In this document: positions 35,507-44,585 of the stretch, piece by piece
How positions within the stretch are numbered: position 1 is the stretch's first letter
How the letters are laid out: the number at the start of each line of letters is the position of its first letter
NCBI GenBank assembly: GCA_963596005.1
Contig: CAVBJF010000005.1
Coordinates: 1 to 64,000, forward strand
Direction: 5' to 3'
DNA: 64,000 bases
Source of the DNA: Gallibacter pasteurianus_A
GTDB lineage: Bacteria; Bacillota; Clostridia; Peptostreptococcales; Anaerovoracaceae
Translations under genes and position numbers: made by a program
The notes under the pieces: model-generated
The model's database searches: none
Seen by the model: the letters and a program-made list of their open reading frames with translations, nothing else
What the model was told of the DNA's origin: nothing

Positions 35507-36442
35507 ATGGTAAAAATGAATATACAAAGAGACGATGCCAATCAAAGGCTCGATAGATTTTTAAAAAAATATTTCAAAAAAGCGTCGCTTTCACAGATAT
35601 ATAAGATGATTAGAAAAGACATCAAGGTAAATGGCAAGAGAGCTAAGGAAAGCACATTTTTAAATGAGGGAGATGAGCTTTGCATATACATACCAGACGA
35701 GCAGCTTGCAAAGCTTAAGGAAGATAAAAAGACTTTTCATGTGACAAGGCAGTTTAAGATTGTATATGAAGATGACGATATGATTGTCGTGTCAAAGCCA
35801 TTTGGTCTTTTGACGCACGGTGACAGTAAAGAAAAGAAAAACCATCTGACAAATCAAGTGATAAATTATTTGGTTTCGACTGGTGCATACGACCCTAAAA
35901 GTGCATCTACATTCATTCCAAGTCCGGCAAATCGTCTCGACAGAAATACGACAGGGCTTGTGGTATTTGGCAAAAATGCAGACTCTCTTAAAAGATTAAA
36001 TAAGATGATAAGAGAACGTGAATGCATAGAAAAGTACTATTTGACGATAGTTTCGGGCAAGCTTACAAAAAGTCTTTATTTAGAGGATTTTTTGGAAAAG
36101 GACAGTAGTAAAAACAAGGTTAGACTTGTTAAAGAAGCTGCAAAAGCAAAGCAAATTAAAACATGTGCTATGCCTATAAAGACAGCAAACGGATTTACGC
36201 TTACGGAGGTCAAGCTTATAACAGGCAGACCGCATCAGATAAGAGTACATCTTGCAGGTGAGGGGTTTCCGATAATAGGTGATGTAAAATATGGCGATAA
36301 AAAAATGAACGAGCTTGTAAAAAAGAAATATGGACTGACAACACAGCTGCTTCATGCGTATAAACTTGTCATAGACGGCAGGGAGATAACTGATGAATTA
36401 CCAAAGGAATTCAAAAGGATAAAAAGAGACCTGATAGATTAA
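35507..36442 (+). CDS. RluA family pseudouridine synthase with S4 domain
   Basis: A 311-residue RluC/RluD-type rRNA pseudouridine synthase. An S4 RNA-binding domain lies at about residues 4-60 (ANQRLDRFLKKYF, then IKVNGKRA), and the catalytic domain has NRLDRNTTGLVVF near 145-157 with the catalytic Asp and TGRPHQIRVHLAGEG near 238-252. The start is ATG 35507, with ATG 35516 as alternative. A TATAAT box at 35494-35499 lies only seven bases upstream and no clear ribosome binding site exists, so the mRNA may have almost no leader. It diverges from the small membrane-protein gene. Confidence 0.88.
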   Translation: MVKMNIQRDDANQRLDRFLKKYFKKASLSQIYKMIRKDIKVNGKRAKESTFLNEGDELCIYIPDEQLAKLKEDKKTFHVTRQFKIVYEDDDMIVVSKPFGLLTHGDSKEKKNHLTNQVINYLVSTGAYDPKSASTFIPSPANRLDRNTTGLVVFGKNADSLKRLNKMIRERECIEKYYLTIVSGKLTKSLYLEDFLEKDSSKNKVRLVKEAAKAKQIKTCAMPIKTANGFTLTEVKLITGRPHQIRVHLAGEGFPIIGDVKYGDKKMNELVKKKYGLTTQLLHAYKLVIDGREITDELPKEFKRIKRDLID

Positions 36443-36477
36443 AAAAATCAATTAGATGGGAATAAATTTAAGTAAAT

Positions 36478-37116
36478 ATGAGAGTAGACAGATTAAAAAA
36501 GAAAAAAAAGAGAATATTTAGAAAAGACAAAAAAAGTGTTATAAAAAATGACAGCCTCGAAATCGATGAAAAGAAGGGCCCGAAAGTTTTAACTGAAACT
36601 GAGAAAAGAGATCGTATCGCAAAGGACATATTAAAGGAAATCCTTATTGCTCTTCTCATATGTATAATACTTCTGTTTTTTGTCATTCCGACAAAGGTAA
36701 GCGAGCATAGCATGCAACCGACCATAAATGACGGAGATGTCTTACTCTTAAATAAGCATTTATACATACATCCTGAGTCCGGAGACATAGTTGTTTTTAA
36801 GAGCGATTTAAAGGATGCCGATGGGACAAATATGAACCTGATAAAGAGAGTTATAGGTACGGAAGGCGATGTAATAACGATAACAAATGGCAAGTTATAT
36901 AGAAATGGCGAGATTGTCGAGGAGGATTATATCTACGGTGAATGTACCGGAGAGGTATATAACTATACTGTGCCTAAGGGCAAAATATATGTGCTTGGCG
37001 ATCATCGTGAGGTAAGCAGGGACAGCAGAGAAATCGGGGCAGTAGACGAGGATGATGTTATAGGAATAGCATTTTTTAGAGTTTGGCCACTTAAAGATAT
37101 AGGCGTAGTACATTAA
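36478..37116 (+). CDS. lepB: Signal peptidase I
   Basis: A 212-residue LepB. A long basic cytosolic start of about 50 residues leads into one membrane helix (about 54-75). The catalytic serine is in SEHSMQPTIND near residues 79-89, the lysine in LIKRVIGTEGD near 121-131, and the conserved box near 170-183 reads GDHREVSRDSREIG. It cuts signal peptides outside the membrane. The ribosome binding site is poor. It is followed 38 bases later by a second lepB; both keep all catalytic residues. Confidence 0.93.
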   Translation: MRVDRLKKKKKRIFRKDKKSVIKNDSLEIDEKKGPKVLTETEKRDRIAKDILKEILIALLICIILLFFVIPTKVSEHSMQPTINDGDVLLLNKHLYIHPESGDIVVFKSDLKDADGTNMNLIKRVIGTEGDVITITNGKLYRNGEIVEEDYIYGECTGEVYNYTVPKGKIYVLGDHREVSRDSREIGAVDEDDVIGIAFFRVWPLKDIGVVH

Positions 37117-37154
37117 TAAAATGAAGAAATAAAAATATACAAAAAAGGAACAAA

Positions 37155-37760
37155 ATGGAAGAAAGAAGCGAAAATAAAGATCTAAATAAAAAATCAGAAA
37201 CACTTGATCTTTCTATTTTAGATGAGTTGCGCGGCGAAGGAGCCGAAGAGCAGAAAGACTCGTCAGCAAAAGATATCGTTAGGGGCGCGATTATAGGGCT
37301 TATTATAATGGTACTCGTAGCTATATTTATAAAACCCATAATAGTGCAAGGATCTTCAATGGAACCGACTATAAACAATAAAGATTACTTGCTTATAAGC
37401 AGGCAGGCATATAAAATAGGAGAACCGGAGCGTGGGGACATTGTGGTATTTCCGCATCAGCAAGGAAGTGAAGATACTCTCTATATCAAAAGGGTTATTG
37501 CACTTCCCGGTGATCATTTAAAAATTAAAAACGGTAAGGTCTACATAAATAATAAAATGCAGGATGAGGAGTATTTAAAGGACGGAACGAAAACATCGGG
37601 TAATATAGATTATACAATACCGGAAGGCGAGATTTTTGTGATGGGAGACAACAGGGAGAATAGCTCTGATAGCAGATTTTTTGGTACGGTGAGTATAGAA
37701 GATGTGAAAGGAAAGGTTCTTATACGACTTTTCCCATTTAATAAAATAGGTAAAGTGTGA
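37155..37760 (+). CDS. lepB: Signal peptidase I (second tandem copy)
   Basis: A 201-residue LepB paralogue with an acidic cytosolic start, one membrane helix (about 45-65), the serine in QGSSMEPTINN near 68-78, the lysine in YIKRVIALPGD near 109-119, and GDNRENSSDSRFFG near 163-176. AAAAAGGAAC precedes the ATG. It overlaps smpB by one base (TGATG), so smpB translation is probably coupled to it. Two LepB enzymes in tandem plus SipW at 4840 give this genome at least three signal peptidases. Confidence 0.94.
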   Translation: MEERSENKDLNKKSETLDLSILDELRGEGAEEQKDSSAKDIVRGAIIGLIIMVLVAIFIKPIIVQGSSMEPTINNKDYLLISRQAYKIGEPERGDIVVFPHQQGSEDTLYIKRVIALPGDHLKIKNGKVYINNKMQDEEYLKDGTKTSGNIDYTIPEGEIFVMGDNRENSSDSRFFGTVSIEDVKGKVLIRLFPFNKIGKV

Positions 37761-38224
37761 TGAAAAAGGAAAGCAGGCTAATAGCAAACAACAAAAATGC
37801 ACGGCGTGAGTTTTTTATAGATGATACATACGAGGCAGGCCTTGTTTTGACCGGAACGGAGATAAAATCTATAAGAGCAGGGCGTGTTAACATAAAAGAA
37901 AGTTATGCAAAGCTTATAGACGGCGAAGTCTTTATTATAGGAATGCATATAAGCCCATATAAGCAAGGCAATATATTTAATGTTGATCCGTTACGCGTGC
38001 GAAAGCTTTTGCTAAATAAAAGAGAAATAAATAAGATTGGCGAAAAAGTTTCTGAAAAGGGCAAGACGCTTGTGCCTTTGAAGCTTTATATAAATAGCTC
38101 AGGACTGGCGAAGATGCAAATAGGTGTGGCACATGGTAAAAAGCTGTATGACAAGCGTGCAGATATTGCCAAAAGAGACGCACAGATGAAAATGCAAAGA
38201 GCTGTCAGACGAGAACTTAGATAA
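37760..38224 (+). CDS. smpB: SsrA-binding protein SmpB
   Basis: A 154-residue SmpB, the partner of tmRNA in rescuing stalled ribosomes. It has NNKNARREFFIDDTYEAG near residues 8-25, LTGTEIKSIRAGRVN near 28-42, and the C-terminal KKLYDKRADIAKRDAQ tail that enters the ribosomal decoding site. The ATG overlaps the lepB stop codon. The tmRNA gene starts on the base after its stop codon, so RNA-binding protein and RNA are probably made from one transcript. Confidence 0.95.
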   Translation: MKKESRLIANNKNARREFFIDDTYEAGLVLTGTEIKSIRAGRVNIKESYAKLIDGEVFIIGMHISPYKQGNIFNVDPLRVRKLLLNKREINKIGEKVSEKGKTLVPLKLYINSSGLAKMQIGVAHGKKLYDKRADIAKRDAQMKMQRAVRRELR

Positions 38225-38585
38225 GGGGATGTACTGGTTTCGACAGAGATGTGGAAGCCAAATAAGCGAGTCGTAGATTGCACTCTCTACGAAAAAAGGT
38301 GCACGTTAAATATAAACGCTAAAGATAATAACAATTACGCATTTGCTGCCTAATTTACGCAGCCGCGCGTCGACCCGATCTCACCTGCAGGATAGGATGT
38401 TCGGCGTCATTATGCAGGAAAACTCTATGTGAAAGCCCGGCAGCATAGGGGAACAACGGGATAGCACATTTTATGATTTGTCTTTAAATCTTTAATGCTG
38501 TGAATTAAACAAATAAAGACTGCGCTCGGAGAAATTTTGGTGAAAGCGTCTTTGGACAGGGGTTCGACTCCCCTCATCTCCACCA
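38225..38585 (+). ncRNA. ssrA: Transfer-messenger RNA (tmRNA)
   Basis: GGGGATG at 38225-38231 pairs with CATCTCC at 38575-38581 as the tRNA-like acceptor stem, followed by encoded ACCA. The T arm AGGGGTTCGACTCCCCT precedes the 3' end, and the 5' end has the usual GTACTGGTTTCGACAG. The tag reading frame runs from GCT 38318 to TAA 38351-38353 and encodes AKDNNNYAFAA, ending in the small hydrophobic residues recognised by Clp proteases. Pseudoknot-forming segments lie between. It is directly adjacent to smpB with no spacer, so its 5' end is probably made by RNase P from a joint transcript, or it has a promoter inside smpB. Confidence 0.96.
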
Positions 38586-38656
38586 TATTTTGAAACAATA
38601 TTATTTGCTACAATGCTTGCTTTTTGATTTAGCAAGCTTAGCGAAAGGGAAATTAT

Positions 38657-40729
38657 ATGAAAAAAACAACGTCTTTGATATTATCTATAATGCTTATATT
38701 AACGCTCGTGCCGGTAGCTTGGCTTGCTGATGGTAGTGCTGTTTACGCTGATGACGAAAAGGAAGTTTCGATACTTTTTACTCATGATATGCATAGTCAC
38801 CTTGATGCAACCACACAGACACGTGATGGTGAAACAACTACAACAGGTGGCCTTGCAAAGATTAAAACTATAAAGGAACAGACTGAGGAAAAATATGAGG
38901 GCACATTTTTACTTGACGGCGGAGACTTCTCAATGGGTACTCCATTCCAGAGCATATTTAGGACGGATGCGGCTGAGCTTGTGACGATGGCGCAGGTTGG
39001 ATATGATGCCACTACATTTGGCAATCACGAATATGATTATGGTGCAAGTGGACTTGCAGAAATGTTAAATGTGGCGGCTGACTATGATGAAAGAGATTAT
39101 CAAATGCCGACAATAGTAGGCACAAATATAAATTGGGAAAAGACATTATCAGACGATAGCACAAAAGAGGCAGGTCAAAAACTCAAGTCAGCCTTCGAGA
39201 AGTATGGCGTATGTGATTATACGATTATAGAAAAAAACGGCGTCAAAATGGCAGTCTTTGGTATTATGGGTGACGAGGCGATAAGTAATGCGCCTGAGGC
39301 AGGTGTTGAGTTTAGCGATTACATAAAGAGAGCAAAAAAGATAGCTGAGGAGATAAAACAAAATGAGGAAGCGGACATCATAGTTTGTCTCAGCCATTCG
39401 GGTACAAATGAGGATGATTTTGACAGCTCAGAAGATGTTGCTCTTGCAAAAGAAGTTGAGGATATCGATCTTATCATAAGTGCGCATTCGCATACTGTGC
39501 TTTCGGAGGCTAAAACCGTAGGCGATACAACGATCGTTTCATGCGGGGAATATACAAATAATATAGGGCATATCGTACTCCAAAAAAACGGCGATAAGTA
39601 TGATGTAAAAAAATATAACCTTATAAAGCTCGACGACGACGTAAAAGGTGATTCAAATATACAAAGTACAGTAAATAAATTTAAGCAAACTGTTAATAGC
39701 AAATTTTTTAGTAAGTACGGATTTAAATACGACCAAACGCTTGCTGAAAGTGAGTTTGCTTTTACAGATATAACTAAGTTTGCTGATGAGCAGGGCGAGG
39801 ATGCTTTGGGCGATTTAATTTCAGACAGCTATATATATGCTGTAAAAGAAGCAGAGGGAAGCGATTATGAGCCTATTTCGGTCTCGGTGGTGCCTGCAGG
39901 TACCGTCAGGGCATCGTTTGGAGAGGGCAAAATAACGACAGCTGATGCATTCAATGTTAGCTCTCTTGGAATGGGTGAAGACGGTAGCGTGGGATATCCG
40001 GTTGTTAGCGTTTATCTAAACGGCAAGGAGCTAAAAAATCTTGCAGAGGTCGATGCCTCTATCTCTCCGAGTATGCAGGTTGCACGCCTTTATATGAGCG
40101 GCATAGGCTATACAATAAATGATAAAAGGCTATTTTTAAATCGTGCAACGGACATAAAGCTTATAGATAGTGACGGCAATAAAATAGAAAAACTCGATAA
40201 TGATAAACTTTACAGGGTTGTAGGCGGACTTTATTCGTGTCAGATGTTAAGCCTTGTAACAGAGCAGTCGCACGGGCTTCTTTCCATCGAACCTAAGGAC
40301 AGTGAGGGTAATGTCATAACAGACTTCAATAAGCAGGCTGTAAAGGACAGTGATGGCGGGGAGATAAAAGAATGGTATGCGCTTGCTACATATATTGATT
40401 CCTTTGACGGGGGCGATGTACCAAGCTATTATAATACTACGCATGCAAGAAAGACTGTCGATAACAGTCTAAATCCTATAAAGCTTTTGAAACAGCCAAA
40501 CCATATAGCGGTGATGCTGATGTGCATAATATTGATTCCACTTGTGATAATAGCAGGTATAATCATAGGCGTTGTAAAGAGAAGAAATCAAAGGAGAGGC
40601 TTTGCGAGGAGTATGTTCTCAGGAAGCCACAACAGGACATACAAGAGGACTGTAGCTTCAAAGGGCAGAGGTATTAGGCCGACACATAAGAGAAGTAAAA
40701 TAAATAGAAAAAATAAAAGAAGATTTTAG
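38657..40729 (+). CDS. Surface-anchored 5'-nucleotidase/UDP-sugar hydrolase family protein
   Basis: A 690-residue exported metallophosphoesterase of the UshA/5'-nucleotidase family. A Sec signal ends near residue 31. The metal-binding motifs are FTHDMHSHL near 42-50, DGGDFSMGTPF near 82-92, FGNHEYDYG near 120-128, LSHSG near 249-253 and SAHSHT near 280-285. The C-terminal nucleotide-binding domain spans about 355-590. A membrane helix near 617-640 is followed by a very basic 50-residue tail that should stay in the cytosol. It probably releases nucleosides and phosphate at the cell surface. GAAAGGG precedes the ATG. It follows tmRNA and precedes rdgB by 16 bases. Confidence 0.88.
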   Translation: MKKTTSLILSIMLILTLVPVAWLADGSAVYADDEKEVSILFTHDMHSHLDATTQTRDGETTTTGGLAKIKTIKEQTEEKYEGTFLLDGGDFSMGTPFQSIFRTDAAELVTMAQVGYDATTFGNHEYDYGASGLAEMLNVAADYDERDYQMPTIVGTNINWEKTLSDDSTKEAGQKLKSAFEKYGVCDYTIIEKNGVKMAVFGIMGDEAISNAPEAGVEFSDYIKRAKKIAEEIKQNEEADIIVCLSHSGTNEDDFDSSEDVALAKEVEDIDLIISAHSHTVLSEAKTVGDTTIVSCGEYTNNIGHIVLQKNGDKYDVKKYNLIKLDDDVKGDSNIQSTVNKFKQTVNSKFFSKYGFKYDQTLAESEFAFTDITKFADEQGEDALGDLISDSYIYAVKEAEGSDYEPISVSVVPAGTVRASFGEGKITTADAFNVSSLGMGEDGSVGYPVVSVYLNGKELKNLAEVDASISPSMQVARLYMSGIGYTINDKRLFLNRATDIKLIDSDGNKIEKLDNDKLYRVVGGLYSCQMLSLVTEQSHGLLSIEPKDSEGNVITDFNKQAVKDSDGGEIKEWYALATYIDSFDGGDVPSYYNTTHARKTVDNSLNPIKLLKQPNHIAVMLMCIILIPLVIIAGIIIGVVKRRNQRRGFARSMFSGSHNRTYKRTVASKGRGIRPTHKRSKINRKNKRRF

Positions 40730-40745
40730 AGGTGCGCAATTTTAA

Positions 40746-41339
40746 ATGAAAGAAATAGTAGTAGCGACACAAAATAAGCATAAAATTGACGAAATAAATG
40801 AGATAACAAAAAAGTTTGGATTTAAGACGTTCAGTCTTGAAGATGTAGGGCTATCTGATATTGAGATAGTTGAAGACGGCGCTACTTTTGAGGAAAATTC
40901 ATTTATTAAAGCAAGCACTATTAAAAAACAGATTGACAAAATAGTGATTGCTGATGATTCGGGGCTTGAAGTTGATGCGCTTGACGCAAGACCCGGAGTT
41001 TTTAGTGCGAGATTTGCAGGCGAGGATGCAACGGATGGAGAAAATAATGAAAAGCTTCAAAAGGAGCTTTTAGGTATTCCGTACAAAAAAAGGACAGCGA
41101 GATTTGTATGTGTCATAACTATGCTTTTTACAGATGGCAAAAAGATAGTTGCAAGAGGCGAAGTAGAGGGGCATATAATTGACGAATCGCGCGGAGAAAA
41201 TGGCTTTGGATATGATCCGTATTTTGTGCCTAACGGATATGATAAGACTTTTGGAGAACTTACATCTGATATAAAAAACAAAATCAGCCATAGAGCAAAG
41301 GCCTTAGAACAACTTGCAAAAAAACTAAAGGCTGAGTAG
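40746..41339 (+). CDS. rdgB: XTP/dITP diphosphatase (RdgB/HAM1)
   Basis: A 197-residue house-cleaning nucleotide hydrolase that removes dITP and XTP. ATQNKHKIDEI is at residues 6-16, the core ADDSGLEVDALDARPGVFSARFAG near 68-91 carries the catalytic acidic residues, and GENGFGYDPYFVP near 146-158 and KISHRAKAL near 179-187 bind the base. Length is normal. The ribosome binding site is weak (GAGGTG about 16 bases upstream). It lies between the nucleotidase and the YihY-type gene. Confidence 0.94.
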   Translation: MKEIVVATQNKHKIDEINEITKKFGFKTFSLEDVGLSDIEIVEDGATFEENSFIKASTIKKQIDKIVIADDSGLEVDALDARPGVFSARFAGEDATDGENNEKLQKELLGIPYKKRTARFVCVITMLFTDGKKIVARGEVEGHIIDESRGENGFGYDPYFVPNGYDKTFGELTSDIKNKISHRAKALEQLAKKLKAE

Positions 41340-41359
41340 CTTTTGAGAGGTTAAAATAT

Positions 41360-42199
41360 ATGCGAAAAAGAATGTATAAGATGCTTTCTTTGGGGCTAAG
41401 ACAATTAAATGATCCATATTACCAGGGCTTTGCTGCGCAGGTTGCTTTTTATTTTATATTAGCGCTCGTACCGATAATGTTGCTTATTTCACAGGTTCTT
41501 ATTATAGTATTTAAGCAGGATTTGCAAACTGCTATGGGTTGGCTTATGGATTATTTTGGAGATTCGCCGATTACAACGCAGGTGGAAAATATCGTTACAG
41601 GAGGCACAGGCGGAGCGACAAGTGTGATTTTTATAATTATCGCCATCTGGGCGGCTTCAAGAGCGCAATTTTCGATGATGAGAATTACAAATTATACATT
41701 TAGCAATGGTCAATCAACAGGTAAAGGCTTTGTAAAGGATAGGATGAGATCCTTTGGAACGATGGCGATAGTGATACTTACAATTATATTTGCGATCGTT
41801 GTTCTTATGTATGGAGATCTTATATTGAGCGTGATATTGACATTTATCGGAAAAGAGGACGCCGCAGAAAATATATGGATGCTGTTGCGCTGGCCGATAG
41901 CAATCGTTTTATACTTTCTAATGATAAGCTATAATTATTATGTGCTTCCGACGCGCAAAATGAAATTTAGGGAAATAATACCAGGAAGCATATTTGCATC
42001 AATAGGCCTTTTGATAGTGACATATATATATTCCAAATATGCATTTTCTATAGCAAACTACAACCTGCTATACGGCTCATTTGCAACGGTTGTCGCACTT
42101 ATGTTTTGGTTTTACTTCCTTGCGTGGGTTTTGTTTTTGGGTGTGTTGTTTAATAAAGTCTGGGCAGACACAAAGGATCAAAAAAAATCAGAGTTTTAA
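41360..42199 (+). CDS. YihY/BrkB family membrane protein
   Basis: A 279-residue integral membrane protein of the YihY/virulence factor BrkB family, with six hydrophobic helices. The opening YYQGFAAQVAFYFILALVP near residues 20-38 and the final WFYFLAWVLFLGVLFNKVW are the family landmarks. The function of this family is not established, although older annotations called it ribonuclease BN in error. GAGAGG precedes the ATG. Its stop codon lies inside a strong bidirectional terminator hairpin shared with serA. Confidence 0.88.
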   Translation: MRKRMYKMLSLGLRQLNDPYYQGFAAQVAFYFILALVPIMLLISQVLIIVFKQDLQTAMGWLMDYFGDSPITTQVENIVTGGTGGATSVIFIIIAIWAASRAQFSMMRITNYTFSNGQSTGKGFVKDRMRSFGTMAIVILTIIFAIVVLMYGDLILSVILTFIGKEDAAENIWMLLRWPIAIVLYFLMISYNYYVLPTRKMKFREIIPGSIFASIGLLIVTYIYSKYAFSIANYNLLYGSFATVVALMFWFYFLAWVLFLGVLFNKVWADTKDQKKSEF

Positions 42200-42219
42200 A
42201 CTCTTAAAACTCTGATTTT
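42182..42219. terminator. Bidirectional terminator spanning yihY-type and serA 3' ends
   Basis: AAAAATCAGAGTTTTAA at 42182-42198 pairs perfectly with its inverted copy at 42203-42219 around a four-base loop. A runs on the left and T runs on the right make it a terminator in both directions. Both stop codons lie in the stem, so the hairpin is part of the two reading frames. Confidence 0.85.
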
Positions 42220-43362
42220 TATAATACCGTTGATGTTTAGTAATTCATTTAGCTCAGCCTCTGTAATTTTGGAGTCTACATCAAGCAGGGTTACTGCAAA
42301 ATCATCCTTTGATTTATTTGTCATATTTCTGATATTTATTTCGAGTTTAGACATTACAGAAGTTATCTCACTTAGCATAGACGGGATATTTTTATTTAAA
42401 ATGCAAATTCGGGCATAAGCCTCGCTATTAAGCTCTCCAAGTGAGCAAGCAGGATAATTCACAGAATTCATAATGTTGCCATTTTCGATATATTCGCGAA
42501 GCTCCTCGACTGCCATGATGGCACAGTTGTCTTCTGCTTCTTTTGTCGAAGCACCGAGGTGAGGCATAATGATTACATTTTCCTTTCCAATCAATTTTTC
42601 GGTAGGAAAATCTGTAACATAATATTTTAGTAGATTTTCGTCAAGTGCATTTACAAGAGCACTTTCGTCAACGAGCTTATCTCTCGAATAGTTCAATAGC
42701 ACAGCATTTTCTTTCATCTGCATAAAGCATCTTTTATCAAACATTCCTGCCGTTTTATCTGTTGCCGGCACATGCAAAGTTATGTAATCGCTTTTAGCAA
42801 GAAGCTTTGATAAATCGCTTGTTACAGGGATGCTGTTTGAAAGATTATGAGCTGATTTTAGTGATATAAAAGGATCATATCCTATAACTTTCATTCCAAG
42901 GCCCTGCGCTGCATTTGCAACAAGTACGCCGATAGCGCCAAGACCTACAACGCCAAGAACCTTACCCTTTATCTCGCTACCGGCAAATTGACTTTTACCT
43001 TTTTCTACTGCAGCGGAGATATTTTCTGTAAGTGAAGATGCCCATTTGATAGCAGGCGCAATATTTCGCGCAGCGACGAGCATACCCGCAATGACAAGCT
43101 CTTTAACAGCATTTGCGTTAGCGCCGGGTGTGTTAAATACTACAATACCCTTTTCGGCACATTCCTTTAGCGGAATGTTGTTTACTCCGGCGCCTGCACG
43201 AGCAATTGCAAGAAGATGTTTGCTAAAAGACATGCTTTTCATATCTTGGCTTCTTACGACGATGCCGTTTGCATTTTCGATATCATCGCTCAATCTATAT
43301 TTGTCATCGAATTTTGCAAGTCCGATAGGTGAAATTTTATTTAAAGTTGCTATTTGATACAT
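42196..43362 (-). CDS. serA: D-3-phosphoglycerate dehydrogenase
   Basis: A leftward 388-residue SerA, which oxidises 3-phosphoglycerate to 3-phosphohydroxypyruvate in serine synthesis. The NAD-binding loop GVVGLGAIGVLVANAAQGLG lies near residues 138-157, the conserved arginine and glutamate regions follow, and the catalytic histidine is in MPHLGASTKEAE near 267-278. The last 75 residues form an ACT domain, suggesting serine feedback control. The start is placed at 43362 because AAAGGAG lies upstream; the earlier in-frame ATG at 43380 is part of that ribosome binding site. It diverges from serC. Confidence 0.94.
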   Translation of the reverse strand: MYQIATLNKISPIGLAKFDDKYRLSDDIENANGIVVRSQDMKSMSFSKHLLAIARAGAGVNNIPLKECAEKGIVVFNTPGANANAVKELVIAGMLVAARNIAPAIKWASSLTENISAAVEKGKSQFAGSEIKGKVLGVVGLGAIGVLVANAAQGLGMKVIGYDPFISLKSAHNLSNSIPVTSDLSKLLAKSDYITLHVPATDKTAGMFDKRCFMQMKENAVLLNYSRDKLVDESALVNALDENLLKYYVTDFPTEKLIGKENVIIMPHLGASTKEAEDNCAIMAVEELREYIENGNIMNSVNYPACSLGELNSEAYARICILNKNIPSMLSEITSVMSKLEINIRNMTNKSKDDFAVTLLDVDSKITEAELNELLNINGIIKIRVLRV

Positions 43363-43409
43363 ATAAAAGGCTCCTTTCATGTTTAAATTCTTCTCAACAA
43401 GTGTATCAT

Positions 43410-43438
43410 TTTACCAAAGCCAAGTAAAGTGGTATAAT
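43410..43438 (+). promoter_or_regulatory. Candidate promoter of serC
   Basis: TTTACC at 43410-43415, a 17-base spacer and a perfect TATAAT at 43433-43438 lie in the gap between divergent serA and serC. The serC start codon follows about 58 bases later. Confidence 0.5.
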
Positions 43439-43496
43439 ATGTCTTTAATGAGCAAATATTCTAATTATAAAACGACAAAATTTGGAGGTGTCTTTG

Positions 43497-44585
43497 GTGG
43501 AAAATAAAAGAGCGTATAATTTTTCGGCAGGTCCGTCGATGCTACCGGCGGATGTTTTACAAAATGTAGCAGATAATTTATTGAATTACGAGGGCTGTGG
43601 GCAGTCAGTTATGGAGATGTCTCACAGATCCCCTGAGTTTAAAAAGATAATTACAGATGCGGAGAACAATTTAAGAGAACTTCTAAATATACCTGATGAT
43701 TACAAGGTACTATTTTTACAGGGTGGTGGTACGTTGCAATTTTCAATGGTACCTATAAATCTTATGACAGGGAGCAAAAAGGCAGACTATGTGGTAGGAG
43801 GTTCTTGGGCGATGAAGGCTGCAAAAGAGGCTTCAAAATTCGGTGATGCGAGAGTTGTTGCAACCTCAAAGGATGATAATTACACATATATTCCAAAGCC
43901 TACAAAGGATGAGATAAGACAGGATGCAGATTATGTGCATATTACATATAATAACACTATATACGGCACGCATTATGCTAATGTGCCTGATTTTGGAGAT
44001 GTAATGCTCGTTGCGGATATGTCGAGTTGTATTCTTTCAGAAGAAGTGGATGTTACAAAATTTGGGCTTATATATGCTGGAGCGCAAAAAAATATCGGAC
44101 CTGCAGGTATGACTATTGTAATAGTGAGAAAGGATCTGCTTGGTAAAGCTCCGGCAGATACACCGATTTATCTTGATTATTCCACTCATGCGGATAACGG
44201 CTCTATGTACAACACACCGCCGTGCTTTGCGATATATGTAGCAGGAGAAGTGTTTAAGAAGATTAAAAATGAAGGCGGTATCAAAAAGTTGCATGAGAGA
44301 GATGTGCAAAAGGCAGAAAAGCTATATAAAGCGATAGACGAAAGCAAGCTTTTTTCATGCCCTGTAAATGAGGAAGACAGATCACTTATGAACGTTGTTT
44401 TTGTAACAGGAAACGAAGAGCTTGACAAGAAGTTTATAGCACAGGCAAAGGAAAAAGGTTTACATAATCTAGGCGGACACAGGAGTGTCGGAGGCATGAG
44501 AGCTTCAATATATAACGCAATGCCAACAGAAGGCGTTGATGAGTTGATTGACTTTATGAAAAAATTTGAAGAGGAGAATATATAA
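43497..44585 (+). CDS. serC: Phosphoserine aminotransferase
   Basis: A 362-residue PLP enzyme converting 3-phosphohydroxypyruvate to phosphoserine. The N-terminus NFSAGPSMLP is at residues 7-16, SHRSPEF near 40-46, the PLP lysine is in YAGAQKNIGPAG near 186-197, and GGHRSVGGMRAS near 323-334 binds substrate. The start is GTG 43497: GGAGGTG ends six bases before it, while the earlier TTG frame start at 43482 overlaps that site. It diverges from serA and its stop overlaps the start of the ApgM-type gene by one base. No serB is seen in the window. Confidence 0.94.
   Translation: MENKRAYNFSAGPSMLPADVLQNVADNLLNYEGCGQSVMEMSHRSPEFKKIITDAENNLRELLNIPDDYKVLFLQGGGTLQFSMVPINLMTGSKKADYVVGGSWAMKAAKEASKFGDARVVATSKDDNYTYIPKPTKDEIRQDADYVHITYNNTIYGTHYANVPDFGDVMLVADMSSCILSEEVDVTKFGLIYAGAQKNIGPAGMTIVIVRKDLLGKAPADTPIYLDYSTHADNGSMYNTPPCFAIYVAGEVFKKIKNEGGIKKLHERDVQKAEKLYKAIDESKLFSCPVNEEDRSLMNVVFVTGNEELDKKFIAQAKEKGLHNLGGHRSVGGMRASIYNAMPTEGVDELIDFMKKFEEENI

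Noticed and set aside
43381..43496. T-box or serine-responsive leader between serA and serC
   Set aside because: The gap is too short and lacks the conserved T-box sequence; feedback by the SerA ACT domain is a sufficient explanation.
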